DNA of 64,000 nucleotides from positions 47,524,539 to 47,588,538 of the forward strand of contig NC_065883.2 in NCBI RefSeq assembly GCF_932274485.2. Reading direction: 5' to 3'. Made by a program: the position numbers and the translations under genes. Numbering within the stretch: the stretch's first letter is position 1; the number at the start of each line of letters is the position of its first letter. The notes under the pieces are model-generated. The model made no database searches. It had not been told where the DNA came from and saw only the letters and a program-made list of their open reading frames with translations. This DNA comes from Patella vulgata (lineage: Eukaryota; Mollusca; Gastropoda; Patellidae). Shown piece after piece: positions 20,935 to 32,444 of the stretch.

Positions 20935-23900
20935 TTTTTATACGCCCACATTGAAATGTGGACGTATATTGCCGTCGCCCCAGTCTGTCTACAATTTCTT
21001 GTGAACGCTCTAACACCAAAAGTTATCATCCGATCTTTCTGAAATTTATATGCATTATTTAGATTACTGAAACGAAGAAGCCTATTGAATTTCAGCAATT
21101 TCCGTTAATTACATCTAGAGTTATGGTCCTTGTTTCACTTTATTGAACCTTGTGAACGCTATAACGCCAAAATTTATCATCCGATCTTTCTGAAATTTAT
21201 ATGCATTATTTACATTACTGAAACGAAGAAGCCTATTCAATTTCAGCAATTTCCGTTAATTACATCTAGAGTTATGGTCCTTGTTTCACTTTATTGAACC
21301 TTGTGAACGCTATAACGCCAAAATTTATCATCCGATCTTTCTGAAATTTATATGCATTATTTACATTACTGAAACGAAGAAGCCTATTGAATTTCAGCAA
21401 TTTCCGTTAATTACATCTAGAGTTATGGCCCTTGTTTCACTTTATTGATCCTTGTGAACGCGTCAAAAGTTATCATTCGATCTTTCTGAAAATTATATGC
21501 ATTATTTAAATTAGTGAGACGAAAAAGCCTATTGAATTTCAGCAATTTCCGTTAATTACGTCTAGAGTTATGGCCCTTGTTTCACTTTATTGAACCTTGT
21601 GAACGCTCCAACACCAAAAGTTAATGCTCGATTGATGAAAGTTATCATCCGATATGTATGAAATTTATATGCATTATTTAAATTATTAAAACGAAAAAGC
21701 CTGTTAAATTTCAACAATTTCTGTAGATTACTTCCAGAGTTGAGACCCTTGTTTCAGTTTTTATACGCCCACATGAAAATATGGTCGTATATTGCCGTCG
21801 CCCCCGTCCGTCCGTCAATCGGCCACAATTTCTTGTGAACACTCTACAGACTACATTTATCAACCGATTGTTTTGAAATTGATATATGTTGTTTGTATAA
21901 GTGAGATGAAGAAGCCTATTTAATTTCAATAACTTCTGTTAATTTCTTCTGGAGTTATGGCCTTTGTTTCACTTTGTTGCACCTTGTGAACGCTCCAACA
22001 CCAAAAGTTATCAACCGATCTGTATGAAATTTATATGCATCATTTAAATTAGTAAAACAAAGAAGCCTATTGAATTTCAGCAATTTCCGTTAATTACATC
22101 TAGAGTTATGGCCCTTGTTTCACTTTGTTGAATCTTGTGAACGCTCTAATGACAACAGTTATCAACCGATCTGTTTGAAATTGATATGCATCATTTAAAT
22201 TAGTGAAATGAAGAAGCCTATTGAATTTCAACAATTTCTGTTAATTTCTTCTGGAGTTATGGCCCTTGTTTTACTTTGTTGCACCTTGTGAACGCTCTAA
22301 TGACAAAAGTTATCAACCGATCTGTATGAAATATATATACATCATTTAAATTAGTAAAACAAAGAAGCCTATTGAATTTCAGCAATTTCCGTTAATTACA
22401 TCTAGAGTTATGGCCCTTGTTTCACTTTGTTGAATATTGTGAACGCTCTAATGACAACAGTTATCATCCGATCTGTTTGAAATTGATATGCATCATTTAA
22501 ATTAGTGAAATGAAGTAGCCTATTGAATTTCAGCAATTTCCGTTAATTACGCCGTGAGTTATGGCCCTTGTTTCACTTTGTTGTACCTTGTAAATGCTCT
22601 TAAGACAAAAGTTATTATCCGATCTGTATGAAATTTATATGTATCATTTAAATTAGTAAAACGAACAAGCCTATTGAGTTTCAGTTATCACCTAACTTAG
22701 TGAAATGAAGACGAACAAGCCTATTGAATGTCAGCAATTTCCATCAATTACATCTAGAGTTTACTTTGTTGAACTTTGTGAACTTTGGAACAGCAAAAGT
22801 TATCATCCGATCTGTATGAAATTCATATGCATTATTTGAATTATTAAAACGAAAAAAGCCTTTCGAATTTGGAAGCCCTTGTTTTAGATTTTAGAACCTT
22901 GTGAACCTTCAAACAACGGAAATTATAATGTCATCTGTATGAAATTGTCTATTAAATTCCCCTAATTACCTACAAAAGAATAAATATGTGACAACCCTTG
23001 TCGACTGCTCGGACGATTTAGCTGCTGTGGGCGTATGTTTTGTTGCCTGGCAACCTATCTTTAGAACCTTGTATATGCATTATTTAAATTAGTGAAACGA
23101 ATAAGCCTATTGAATTTCAGCAATTTCTGTTTACTATATCTAGAGTTATGACCCTTGTTTCACTTGACTGCACCTTGTGAACGCGGTTAACGCCATAAGT
23201 TAGCACCCAATCTTTGTGAAATTTATCTGCATGATTTAAATTAGTGAAACGAAGAAGCCTATTGAATTTCAGCAATTTCCGTTTATTACGTGTAGAGTTA
23301 TGGCCCTTGTTTCACTTTATTGAACCTTGTGAACGCTCTAACGCCAAAAGTTATCATCCAATCTTTCTGAAACTTATATGCATTATTTAGATTACTGAAA
23401 CGAAGAAGCCTATTGAATTTCAGCAATTTCAGTTTAATACGTCTAGAGTTATGCCCCTTGTTTCACTTTATTGATCCTTGTGAACGCTCTAACGTCAAAA
23501 GTTATCATCCGATCTTTCTGAAATTTATATGCATTATTTAGATTACTGAAACGAAGAAGCCTATTCAATTTCAGCAATTTCTGTTTATTACATCTAGAGT
23601 TATGGCCCTTGTTTCACTTTATTGATCCTTGTGAACACTCTTAACGTCAAAAGTTATCATTCGATCTCTCTGAAAATTATATGCATTATTTAAATTAGTG
23701 AGACGAAGAAACCTTTTGAATTTCAGCAATTCCCGTTTATTTCGTCTAGAATTATGGCCCTTGTTTCACTTTATTGAACCTTGTGAACGCTCCAACACCA
23801 AAAGTTATCACCCAATCTTTGTGAAATTTATATGCATTATTAAGATTAGTGAAACGAAGAAGCCTATTGAATATCAGCACTTTCCGTTTATTACGTCTAG

Positions 23901-24484
23901 AGTTATGGCCCTTGTTTCACTTTATTGATCCTTGTAAACGCCAAAAGTTATGATCCGATCTTTGTGAAATTTATATGCATGATTTAAATTAGTGAAACGA
24001 AAAAGCCTATTGAATTTCAGCAATTTACAATAATTACTTCTAGAGTTATTGCCCTTGTTTCACTTTGTTAAACCTTGTTAATGCTCGATTGATGAAAGTT
24101 TTCATCCGATATGTATGAAATTTTTATGCATCATTTAAATTTGTGAAACAAGTCTATTGAATTTCAGCAATTTCCGTCAATAATTTATGGCGATTGTGAA
24201 CGTTTGAATGACAAAAGTGATCATGTTATCTGTATGAAATTTATATGCATTATTTAAATTAGTAAAACGAAAAAGCCTGTCAAATTTCAACAATTTCTGT
24301 AGATTACTTCCAGAGTTGAGACCCTTGTGTCAGTTTGTAGAACCTTGTAAATCCTCAAACGACCAAATTTATAATCTGATCTGATTATTACCTACAAAGG
24401 AATAAATATGCGACAACCCTTGTCGACCGCCCGGACGATTTAGCTGCTGTGGGCGTATATTTTGTTGCCTGGCAACCTATCTTT
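20935..24484 (+). mobile_element. Large pearl-like element with a nested second copy
   Basis: It starts TTTTTATACGCCCACATTGA with the inverted ATGTGGACGTATA, a 5' hairpin. A long array of ~151-bp units follows (GCCTATT words at about 21081, 21232, 21383). Units contain GAAATTTATATGCATTATTT, GAAGAAGCCTATTGAATTTC and AGTTATGGCCCTTGTTTCAC. The 3' end is TGTGGGCGTAT, then GTTGCCTGGCAAC (24464-24476) and CTATCTTT. A complete second element lies inside it at 21761-23062. Units here are related to those at 13.5 and 43.8 kb but form a distinct subfamily. Confidence 0.78.
21761..23062 (+). mobile_element. Pearl-like element nested in the larger copy
   Basis: A full set of ends lies inside the larger array: TTATACGCCCACATGAAAAT at the left, TGTGGGCGTAT at 23026-23036, the palindrome GTTGCCTGGCAAC at 23042-23054 and CTATCTTT. 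The flanks read CTTGTTTCAGTTT on the left and TAGAACCTTG on the right. Elsewhere in the outer element (24333-24350) they are joined as GTGTCAGTTTGTAGAACCTT. No multi-base target duplication is visible. Confidence 0.72.
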
Positions 24485-25370
24485 CAGAATTTTGTCAAAG
24501 TTTAGATACTTTTCTTGACCACTTCCGGTGATTAGAGGGTTTTTATTTATAGTTTAAGCACTAGTTTTCTCCTTTGACTTCATAGACCTGAAGTTTCAGA
24601 AAAATCGTTGGAGCCGTTTTAGAGTTATTAAATTTTGACTAAAAATCACAAAAAATTGACCAAAATCAAAATCAGAATTTCAAAACAAACCTTATATTGG
24701 AGGAATCGGATAGACACCAGCTATCCAAAAATGTAATCAGAATTTAAAAATTCCAAGAAATAAAAATTTGAGAACATTTTGAAAATTTTCCAATTTTCAC
24801 CAAAATAATCAAAGCGACAAAGTTTCTAAAGTCGACGTTTTTGAACTGCTATCTGCTCAGGAATGTCTCCAGCTATCCAAAAATGTAAATAGGAGAAAAA
24901 TCGGTTACAAATTTTGTTTTACATTTAAGCACTAACCACCACCCATTTTCCCGAGAGAAAACCAAACTTCAGACCTCTATCTCTTATATTTGCTGAGAAA
25001 TAGGCTCCCCAAATAAAAAATATATAATAATAATAATATTAATCTTAGTGTAATGTCCAAAATATTGTTTATATGTTGTGTCTGTGAAGTCGTTTGCCTT
25101 TTAGTGTTGAGTGACTGGTTGATCGTGTCTGTAGTGTTGTTATTAGTTTGTGTGAAAGAGACTTTGTGATCTTGACTGTTTAACTTCCTGTGGTCTCGTT
25201 ATGAGGTTGTGAGTGATGGCGTGGGTTGATGCTATATGGCACCTAGTAAAAACACAAAAAGGGGGGGAGCTACCAATAGCTAAATGAACGTATTTGTAGG
25301 CGGGAATTAAAAAGCCTAACCACGCCTTGACATGATCAGTGAAGGTCGCTTTCTGGATATTATTCAGAGC
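24485..25370. other. Unassigned AT-rich sequence
   Basis: The phrase CCAGCTATCCAAAAATGTAA occurs twice (about 24708 and 24870), and runs of A with AATTTTG words are frequent. No gene or known element was seen. Confidence 0.4.
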
Positions 25371-25374
25371 AGAG

Positions 25375-26350
25375 AAATATGGCGACGGAACTGCCAGCTA
25401 TGGCGACGGACCTGCCAACAAAGATGTTTAATTCCTTAGAGGAAGCAGAACGACAATTCCTGCTCTGCTGAATAATCTAATCACAATTCCAATTGCTGGG
25501 ACCATTCTATAGAAAATTCTGCTGCGATAGCTATTCTGACAAAAAAATTAGTCTGGTGTAGTGGCTATTCTGCAGAATATTTCTACTGTGATGGATAATC
25601 TAACGAAATTCCTGATATAATGGATATTCTAAAGAAAGATGGTGCTGTTGGAACCAATCTATAGAAAATCCTACTGTGAGAACCAAGCTGAATAATCTAA
25701 TCACAATTCCAATTGCTGGGACCATTCTATAGAAAATTCTGCTGCGATAGCTATTCTGACAAAAAAAAAAGTCTGTTGTAGTGGCTATTCTGCTGTGATG
25801 GATAATCTCACGAAATTCCTGATATAATAGATATTCTAAAGAAAAATGGTGCTGTTGGAACCAATCTATAGAAAATCCTACTGTGAGAACCAAGCTGAAA
25901 AACCATTCTGGTGTAATGGCTATTGTGAAGAAAATTCTGGTGTAGTAATGGCTATTGTGACGAAAATTCTGGTGTAATGGATATTGTGATGATTTTTTTT
26001 TGCTGTCGTGGATAATCTAACAATTCCTGCTCTGTTGAATAATCTAATCACAATTCCAATTGCTGGGACCATTCTATAGAAAATTCTGCTGCGATAGCTA
26101 TTCTGACAAAAAAATTAGTCTGGTGTAGTGGCTATTCTGCCGAATATTTCTACTGTGATGAATAATCTCACGAAATTCTTGATATAATGGATATTCTAAA
26201 GAAAAATGGTGCTGTTGGAACCAATCTATAGAAAATCCTACTGTGAGAACCAAGCTGGAAAGCCATTCTGGTTTAATGGCTATTGTGAAGAAAATTCTGG
26301 TGTAATGGCTATTGTGACGAAAATTCTGGTGTAATGGCTATTGTGATGAT
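25375..26350. repeat. Degenerate minisatellite of CTATTCTG/ATAATCTA words
   Basis: A block of about 200 bp containing AATCACAATTCCAATTGCTG, GGACCATTCTATAGAAAATT and CTGCTGCGATAGCTATTCTG recurs at about 25480, 25690 and 26040. Shorter variants of GGCTATTGTGAAGAAAATTC alternate between them. A 22-bp duplicate (ATGGCGACGGA-CTGCCA) lies at 25379-25420. A pearl-related element begins where the block ends at 26351. Confidence 0.8.
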
Positions 26351-27625
26351 TTTTATACGCCCACATTTTCATGAGGACGTATTATGCCGTCGCCCCTGTC
26401 CGTCCGGACGTCCACAATTTGTTTGTGGACACTCTACAGGTCACAATTTTTATCCGATTTTAACGAAACTTGAAATATAGGTGTATGTCCAAGAGATCTC
26501 GGCTGCTTTCGATATTGGTATGTATCAGATCGAAACTTCATGGATTATGGCCCCTGTTTGTACGAAAAATCACGTTTTTGGCTTGTGAACCCAATAGAGG
26601 TCACAATTTTTATCCGATTTTGTTGAATCGTGAGATGTAAGTTTATAACCCAAAGATCTCGGTTCCTTTCGATATTTGCGACCGAAACTTCCTGAATTAT
26701 GGCCCCTGATTGTACGAAAAATCGCTTTTTTAGCTAGTGGACCCTATAGAGGTCATAATTTTTATCCGATTTAAAAAACCATATTATTATATCACTGTTA
26801 CACCCTAAGGACGACTGATTTCGAATTTCGTGAAAATCGGCCAAAAACTGACAGATAAAATGGCTGCCCTTCGTTCTCAAATAGCGTAACAATATGGTAT
26901 ATCAAGGTTGTGGACCCTATAGAGGTCACAATTTTTATCCGATTTAAAAAAACGTATTATTATATCACTGTTACACCCTAAGGATGACTGAGTTCGAATT
27001 TCGTGAAAATCGGCCTAAAATTGACAGACAAAATGGCCGCCGTTCGTTCTCAAATAGCGTAAAAGTATGGTATATCAAGGTTGTGGACACTATAGAGGTC
27101 ACAATTTTTATCCGATTTTGTTGAAACTTGAAATGTAAGTTTATAACCCAAAGATCTCGGTTCCTTTCGATATTCGCGCATATCGGACCGTAACTTCCTG
27201 AATTATGGCCCCTGATTGTACGAAAAATCGCGTTTTTAGCTTGTGGACCCTATAGGTCATAATTTTTATCCGATTTAAAAAAACGTATTATTATATCACC
27301 GTTACACCCCAAGGCCGACTGAGGTCGAATTTCAAGAAAATCGGACCAAAAATGACAGACAAAATGGACGCCCTTCGTTCTCAAATAGCGTAAAAATATG
27401 GTATTTCAATGTTGTGGACCCTATAGAGGTCACAATTTTTATCCGATTTTGTTGAAACTTGAAATTTAAGTTTATAACCCAAAGATCTCGGTTCCTTTCG
27501 ATATTCACGCATATCGGACCATAACTTCCTGAATTATTCGCCCTGATTGTACGAAAAATCGCGTTTTTAGCTTGTGGACCCTATAGAGGTCATAATTTTT
27601 ATCTGATTTAAAAAACCGTATTCAG
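26351..27625 (+). mobile_element. Longer-period element of the ATACGCCCAC class
   Basis: It starts TTTTTATACGCCCACATTTT with ATGAGGACGTAT as a hairpin partner, then the CCGTCCGGACGTCC run. Tandem units of mixed length (about 290-480 bp) hold AGGTCACAATTTTTATCCGA, CCCAAAGATCTCGGTTCCTT and AATTATGGCCCCTGATTGTA. An alternative block holds CCTAAGGACGACTGA and ATGGCCGCCGTTCGTTCTCA. No 3' hairpin end was seen here. It has the same 5' architecture as the 150-bp class but unrelated internal units. Confidence 0.7.
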
Positions 27626-27974
27626 TACTTGGACTAGATGAAAATTAGCCATTTTTCCCCAAATTTAGGAATGCGACCCCCACAGACAATACAGTTCTGT
27701 TGAAGAGAATCTTGTCATCAACTTGTCAAAGACAATATGTTGTAGCATAATTATCAGATACAGATGATGTGGTGTTTAGAGCATGCTAAGTATCATATTA
27801 CACTGCTCTATATTTAGATGGGTTTGGATCAGTTTCTATATGAGACTTTTAATTCACATTCAGATTCAATGTAGAAAAAAAAAATTAAAATAAAAATTTA
27901 ATAAAAAAAATAACATTTGATTCAAATATTACATAAAGTTATACTAAGCTTTTTATATTTTAAATTTGATGTAA
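27626..27974. other. Unassigned AT-rich sequence
   Basis: No feature seen. Confidence 0.4.
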
Positions 27975-28130
27975 TAGAAGAAACGCGAGGGTCACACCTG
28001 CGGCTGATCAGTCGGTCAGGGAAACGCTGCTGTAGCCCTGCCAATGATTCGTTTGAGGTGTGGGGGTGGCACCATCCTGCTGGAACCACTGGAGGTCCCT
28101 GACGACCCCTCTTCATCGACCAAGTTTAGG
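27975..28130 (-). pseudogene. Fragment of a mariner-type transposase
   Basis: On the minus strand, one frame gives DLQWFQQDGATP, the region of the second catalytic Asp. The next frame gives HTSNESLAGLQQRFPDRLIS followed by RRCDP. This is the D-G-A-T-P-H-T stretch of IS630/Tc1/mariner transposases. A one-base frame change inside the run of C near 28065 separates the two. Neither upstream nor downstream transposase sequence nor terminal repeats were found, so it is a short relic. Confidence 0.7.
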
Positions 28131-28248
28131 TGATGAACGCTTTTTTGGTGTCACCCGGTACACTTTACAAAGACATGAACAAATTGTATACAAAAGCTCC
28201 CAAATATTCTAAAATGTCTACATTTTTATTGATCATCAGTATCTTAAA

Positions 28249-28545
28249 TTGTTGAGAGCCACGGTTGCTAAGTGGGTAAGACACTGGTCGAGAAAGTTCG
28301 TTGGGATTTTCCGACCTGGCTTCCCCTTGTCAGTGGTGCCGGACGGAGGGACTGATAAGGACAGCTGTCTAGTCGTTCGGATGGTACCAAAACCGACTGC
28401 CAGGGTATACATTAGCGTGCACGTAAAAGATCCCTTGGCAGTAGGAATTCGATATAAGAGTAAGCCATGGTGCAGCTGCCTGGGCAAAATTTCTCTCATA
28501 GCACACTGTATGGCATATGCCCGTCTTCATTAGATGGACAGAACA
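28249..28545 (+). mobile_element. SINE family B copy
   Basis: The head GCCACGGTTGCTAAGTGGGT resembles a pol III A box of a tRNA-derived SINE. The body has CTTCCCCTTGTCAGTGGTGC, GACAGCTGTCTAGTCGTTCG, GTAAAAGATCCCTTGGCAGT and GGCATATGCCCGTCTTCATT. The usual 3' tail is absent. The B-box region is diverged. Confidence 0.72.
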
Positions 28546-28599
28546 AGCTAACAAAAAGGCGTTTTTTTTTTTTACAATCAGTGGTCATAATCCAGCAAG

Positions 28600-28892
28600 T
28601 TACGGTCTGAAGTATCAACATTAGGAACCCAGATCTTTGGGATATAAATATATAACTGGATGAAAATTGTGACCTCTAGAGAATCCACAAGCTAAAAACG
28701 AGACCCGGTCTGGTACATGCCAATATCGAAAGAGACCAAGATCTTTGGGAGATATGCCTATATTTCAAGTTCTGTCAACATCAGATAACAATTGTGATCT
28801 GTTGAATTTCCACAAACAAATTATGGCCGGACAAATGGACAGCGGCGACAGCAGTATACATCCACAAGAACATATAGTCGTATGAAAATCAG
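28600..28892 (-). repeat. Fragment of the longer-period ATACGCCCAC family
   Basis: On the minus strand it reads GACTATATGTTCTTGTGGAT, TGTCCATTTGTCCGG, ACAATTGTTATCTGATGTTG and CTCCCAAAGATCTTGGTCTC, matching the start of the element at 26351. It is strongly diverged. Confidence 0.55.
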
Positions 28893-29574
28893 GACCGGAT
28901 GAAATGTGCCCTCTCAAATTAAAATAACAGCTCTGGTCTGGTATCTGTGTTCTTCCTTGAATAAAAAGAATATGTTATGTATATTGGTTATATGACAGTC
29001 TCCATATGTAACAGTGTTAAGCTGTTATCTATCAACTTCATCATTAGTTAATTCACCATATTTAAAATGACAGTTTAAAAAATGTTACTTTATTTTTAAA
29101 ATGAAATGAGCAATTTAAATTTTATCTAGTTAAGTATTTGCAAATTCTGTACGAATACACACTTCTACAGAACATGTACTTTGTCTCTGGTTTAGACATG
29201 CAAATCCTTATCCAATTAAACTACATAATGCATATGTTCTGTTTTCAGAAAGAATATAATTATAAATAGCTCACCTTTATTGAAAGACGTCAATTTTATT
29301 CTGGCATCCACTACCATTCTTTTTAATGATAAAACTTGTTTTTTGGAATAAATAAACAACTAATTTCCCCAGAAATGATACCGATTATAATAAATGATGT
29401 CATTTGATACTCCCAATAGCAGGCAGGTTTATAGTTGTCAACATATAATTAGGGTAATAATGCTATCAAGTCGGACATGTTGTTTAGATTAGCATACCAG
29501 AAAATTAAATGTCAGTGAACTGGACACAACACAAACATCCAAAATTTAGCCCCTTTTCTGGACCTGGTCCATAC
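28893..29574. other. Unassigned AT-rich sequence
   Basis: No gene, repeat array or element end was seen. Confidence 0.4.
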
Positions 29575-30055
29575 ACTGTATTATTATATCACCGGTAAAC
29601 CCTAAGAACGGCTGAGTTTGAATTTCGTGAAAATCGGCCCAAAACTGACAGACAATATGGCCGCCGTTCGTTCTCAAATAGCGTAAAAATATGGTATATC
29701 AAGGTTGTGGACCCTATAGAGGTCACAATTTTTATCCGATTTTGTTGAAACTTGAAATATAAGTTTATAACCCAAAGATCTCGGTTCCTTTCGATATTCG
29801 CGCATATCGGACCGTAACTTCCTGAATTATGGCCCCTGATTGTACGAAAAATCACGTTTTTAGCTTGTGGACCCTATAGAGGTCATAATTTTTATCCGAT
29901 TTAAAAAAACGTATTATCATATCACCGTTACACCCTAAGGACGACTAAGTTCGAATTTCGTGAAAATCGGCCCAAAACTGACAGACAAAATGGCCGCACC
30001 TCGTTCTCAAATAGCTTAAAAATATGGTATATCAAGGTTGTGGACCCTGATCTTT
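29575..30055 (+). repeat. Internal units of the longer-period family
   Basis: The segment repeats the block with CCTAAGAACGGCTGA, AATATGGCCGCCGTTCGTTC, CCCAAAGATCTCGGTTCCTT and AATTATGGCCCCTGATTGTA, and is close to 26.8-27.4 kb. It stops at GGTTGTGGACCCT, where a foreign segment intervenes before the units resume at 30460. Confidence 0.75.
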
Positions 30056-30459
30056 AAGAGGCATTTAGTAATTGGTTAGAGCAATAAACTGTAACACATA
30101 CTTATGGAAGAACAATTACTGATTTATTTGGGCGACGTTTCGAAGAGTATTCTCTCAACATTTTCAAGCAAGTACAGTAACAAATGTGTAGAGCAATTAT
30201 ATATAGACAAACAATAACAACAATTCAGAAACCATGCATGACAACAACAAGATCAAAGGATTAAAAAACAACATGATCAAAGGCAATATACATATGACGG
30301 ATTATACGGGTAAATAATTTTAATTGGACAACCAATCATGACAAATGAGAAACCATACATGATGTGATTGGCTAGGTGAGGGTACATCAAGGGAATAATA
30401 AAGGACTGATAATAGGGGTAAACATACCATTAAACCAAACAAAAGGGAAGCCATACATG
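30056..30459 (-). mobile_element. Insert with Penelope-terminus-like motif
   Basis: The segment splits units of the repeat family: GGTTGTGGACCCT precedes it and TGTGGACCCTATAGAGATCA follows. On the minus strand, near 30165-30128, CTTGAAAATGTTGAGAGAAT is followed by ACTCTTCGAAACGTCGCC. That has the stem-plus-GAAACG form seen at Penelope ends. No reverse-transcriptase sequence is present. The exact family is uncertain. Confidence 0.35.
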
Positions 30460-30668
30460 TGGACCCTATAGAGATCACAATTTTTATCCAATTTTGTTGA
30501 AACTTGAAATGTAAGTTTATAACCCAAAGATTTCGGTTCCTTTCGATATTTGCGCATATCGAATTGTAATTTCCTGAATTATGGCCCTTGATTGTAGGAA
30601 AAATCACTTTCTTTTTAGCTTGTTCTCTATCCATCTCTCGAAAATGTGGGCATATTCTGCCTGGCAGC
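30460..30668 (+). repeat. 3' end of a longer-period ATACGCCCAC element
   Basis: After one unit (CCCAAAGATTTCGGTTCCTT, then AATTATGGCCCTTGATTGTA) comes TCTCGAAAATGTGGGCATAT, then TGCCTGGCAGCCGCTGG. This parallels the TGTGGGCGTAT plus hairpin end of the 150-bp class. Confidence 0.6.
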
Positions 30669-30802
30669 CGCTGGTTTTTTGCTGTGGTGGATAATCTAAC
30701 GACAATTCCTGCTCTGCTGAATAATTTAATCACAATTCCAATTGCTGGGACCATTCTATAGAAAATTCTGCTGTGATAGCTATTCTGAAAAAAAAATTAG
30801 TC
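30669..30802. repeat. Minisatellite fragment as at 25.4-26.3 kb
   Basis: GGATAATCTAACGACAATTC, AATCACAATTCCAATTGCTG and GGACCATTCTATAGAAAATT match the 25.4-26.3 kb blocks. It runs directly into the inverted BEL fragment. Confidence 0.75.
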
Positions 30803-31279
30803 TGGGTTCGTCTTAAACGTGCGATTGCCTGGTGGTTAAGACTTCGTAAAGTATTAATACTGAAATCTAAAAATCGTGATGAAGACAGACTTGATAATCT
30901 AGTTAATAATAAACCCCTTTCCTTTGAAGAAGTTGATAATGCAGAATGTGAAATTATAAGGTTTGTCCAGCAACAAAACTTTTCTGCTGAGATAAAAACT
31001 TTTAAGTGATTAGAACCCTGAATTCATGAAGTCTGTAAACTCTAACAGTGTAATTTCAAATCTTGATCCTGTGCTTCAAGATGGTTTACTTCGAGTTGGT
31101 GGTAGACTTCGTCATGCCAATATACAATATAACGCGAAACATTAGTTAATACTTCCCAGAGTGAACCATGTATCAAACTTAATAGTGAAATATTGTCATC
31201 AAAGGTAGGGTGACCCATGCACTCTACAGAAATACAGTCCACCGCTGATAGTTCGAGACTACCACTGAAGCGTGCACAT
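30803..31279 (+). mobile_element. Inverted fragment of the BEL/Pao integrase region
   Basis: This ~477-bp segment is the reverse complement, nearly identical, of 32399-32877. It carries WVRLKRAIAWWLRLRKVLIL and a LLRVGGRLRHAN-type integrase N-terminal motif of BEL/Pao elements. It forms the left arm of a palindrome with a ~1.1-kb spacer. It is a broken scrap. Confidence 0.82.
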
Positions 31280-31790
31280 TGTAAATTCAATTTCTTGTTC
31301 TAGCTTTCTGTCATGTTTCGTAAAAAAGTAGTCTTGATTATCCCGGCCTGTCAATCAGACGGAGAATGGTCGGTAGACTGGTTAAGTGGGACTAATTTCA
31401 AAACAAGGGCACGTAACCTATTTTTTGCTAAAAAGTGTCTGGATGTCATGGACGACACTCCGAACCATTTTTCAGTGTATTATTTATAGATGGTTAAATG
31501 GTCATATCTTATTAAGTACAACATGACCGTTTATTTAGTGACTATAATTGTGCGAAACTGATTTTAAGCTTAGTATATATATAAGTATTATGGTGTAATT
31601 GTCGAGATATTTGGAGATATTTATTTATGGTGGGGCAGCCTATCAAAGGGTATGTCACCAGGGCAGAAATCATACCTTAGCGGAATTGTAGGTGAACAAA
31701 AAATGGCTGATTTACCATATTCAAGATTAAAAGCTGATGAACGACAATTGTTTTAAGAACCATGTAAAAGTAAAATGAAACTACTGCTAG
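31280..31790. other. Unassigned spacer of the palindrome
   Basis: No coding or repeat family was recognised. It separates the inverted arm from the tandem duplication. Confidence 0.4.
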
Positions 31791-32444
31791 TATCATTTTC
31801 CTGCCCAACCCGCGTTATTCAGAGATATTATTTGTACTAAACCAAAAGATGCCACTCCTAACGGTCTAATTAATGATAAAGCAATTTAAAAAATGAAACG
31901 AACGTAATTTCTATATCTGCTGTAATAACCAAGAAGCTTAATTTTACTGCTATTCAAAATCGTCAACAATAAATTTTTTACGGCTGTAATAGTTGATAGA
32001 TTTGTAGAGAATTGCACGTGCCATGGCTATTTATAGTATCATACTGTCAGAAAGTTGGTCTCGACACGGCGAATGTGCACGCTTCAGTGGTAGTCTCGAA
32101 CTATCAGCGGTGGACTGTATCATTTTCCTGCCCAACCCGCGTTATTCAGAGATATTATTTGTACTAAACCAAAAGATGCCACTCCTAACGGTCTAATTAA
32201 TGATAAAGCAATTTAAAAAATGAAACGAACGTAATTTCTATATCTGCTGTAATAACCAAGAAGCTTAATTTTACTGCTATTCAAAATCGTCAACAATAAA
32301 TTTTTTACGGCTGTAATAGTTGATAGATTTGTAGAGAATTGCACGTGCCATGGCTATTTATAGTATCATACTGTCAGAAAGTTGGTCTCGACACGGCGAA
32401 TGTGCACGCTTCAGTGGTAGTCTCGAACTATCAGCGGTGGACTG
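31791..32444. repeat. 327-bp direct tandem duplication
   Basis: TATCATTTTCCTGCCCAACC starts at 31791 and again at 32118. The copies appear identical or nearly so through GCGGTGGACTGTAT. The second copy runs into the right arm of the palindrome. The near-identity means a recent duplication or an assembly duplication. Confidence 0.88.
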
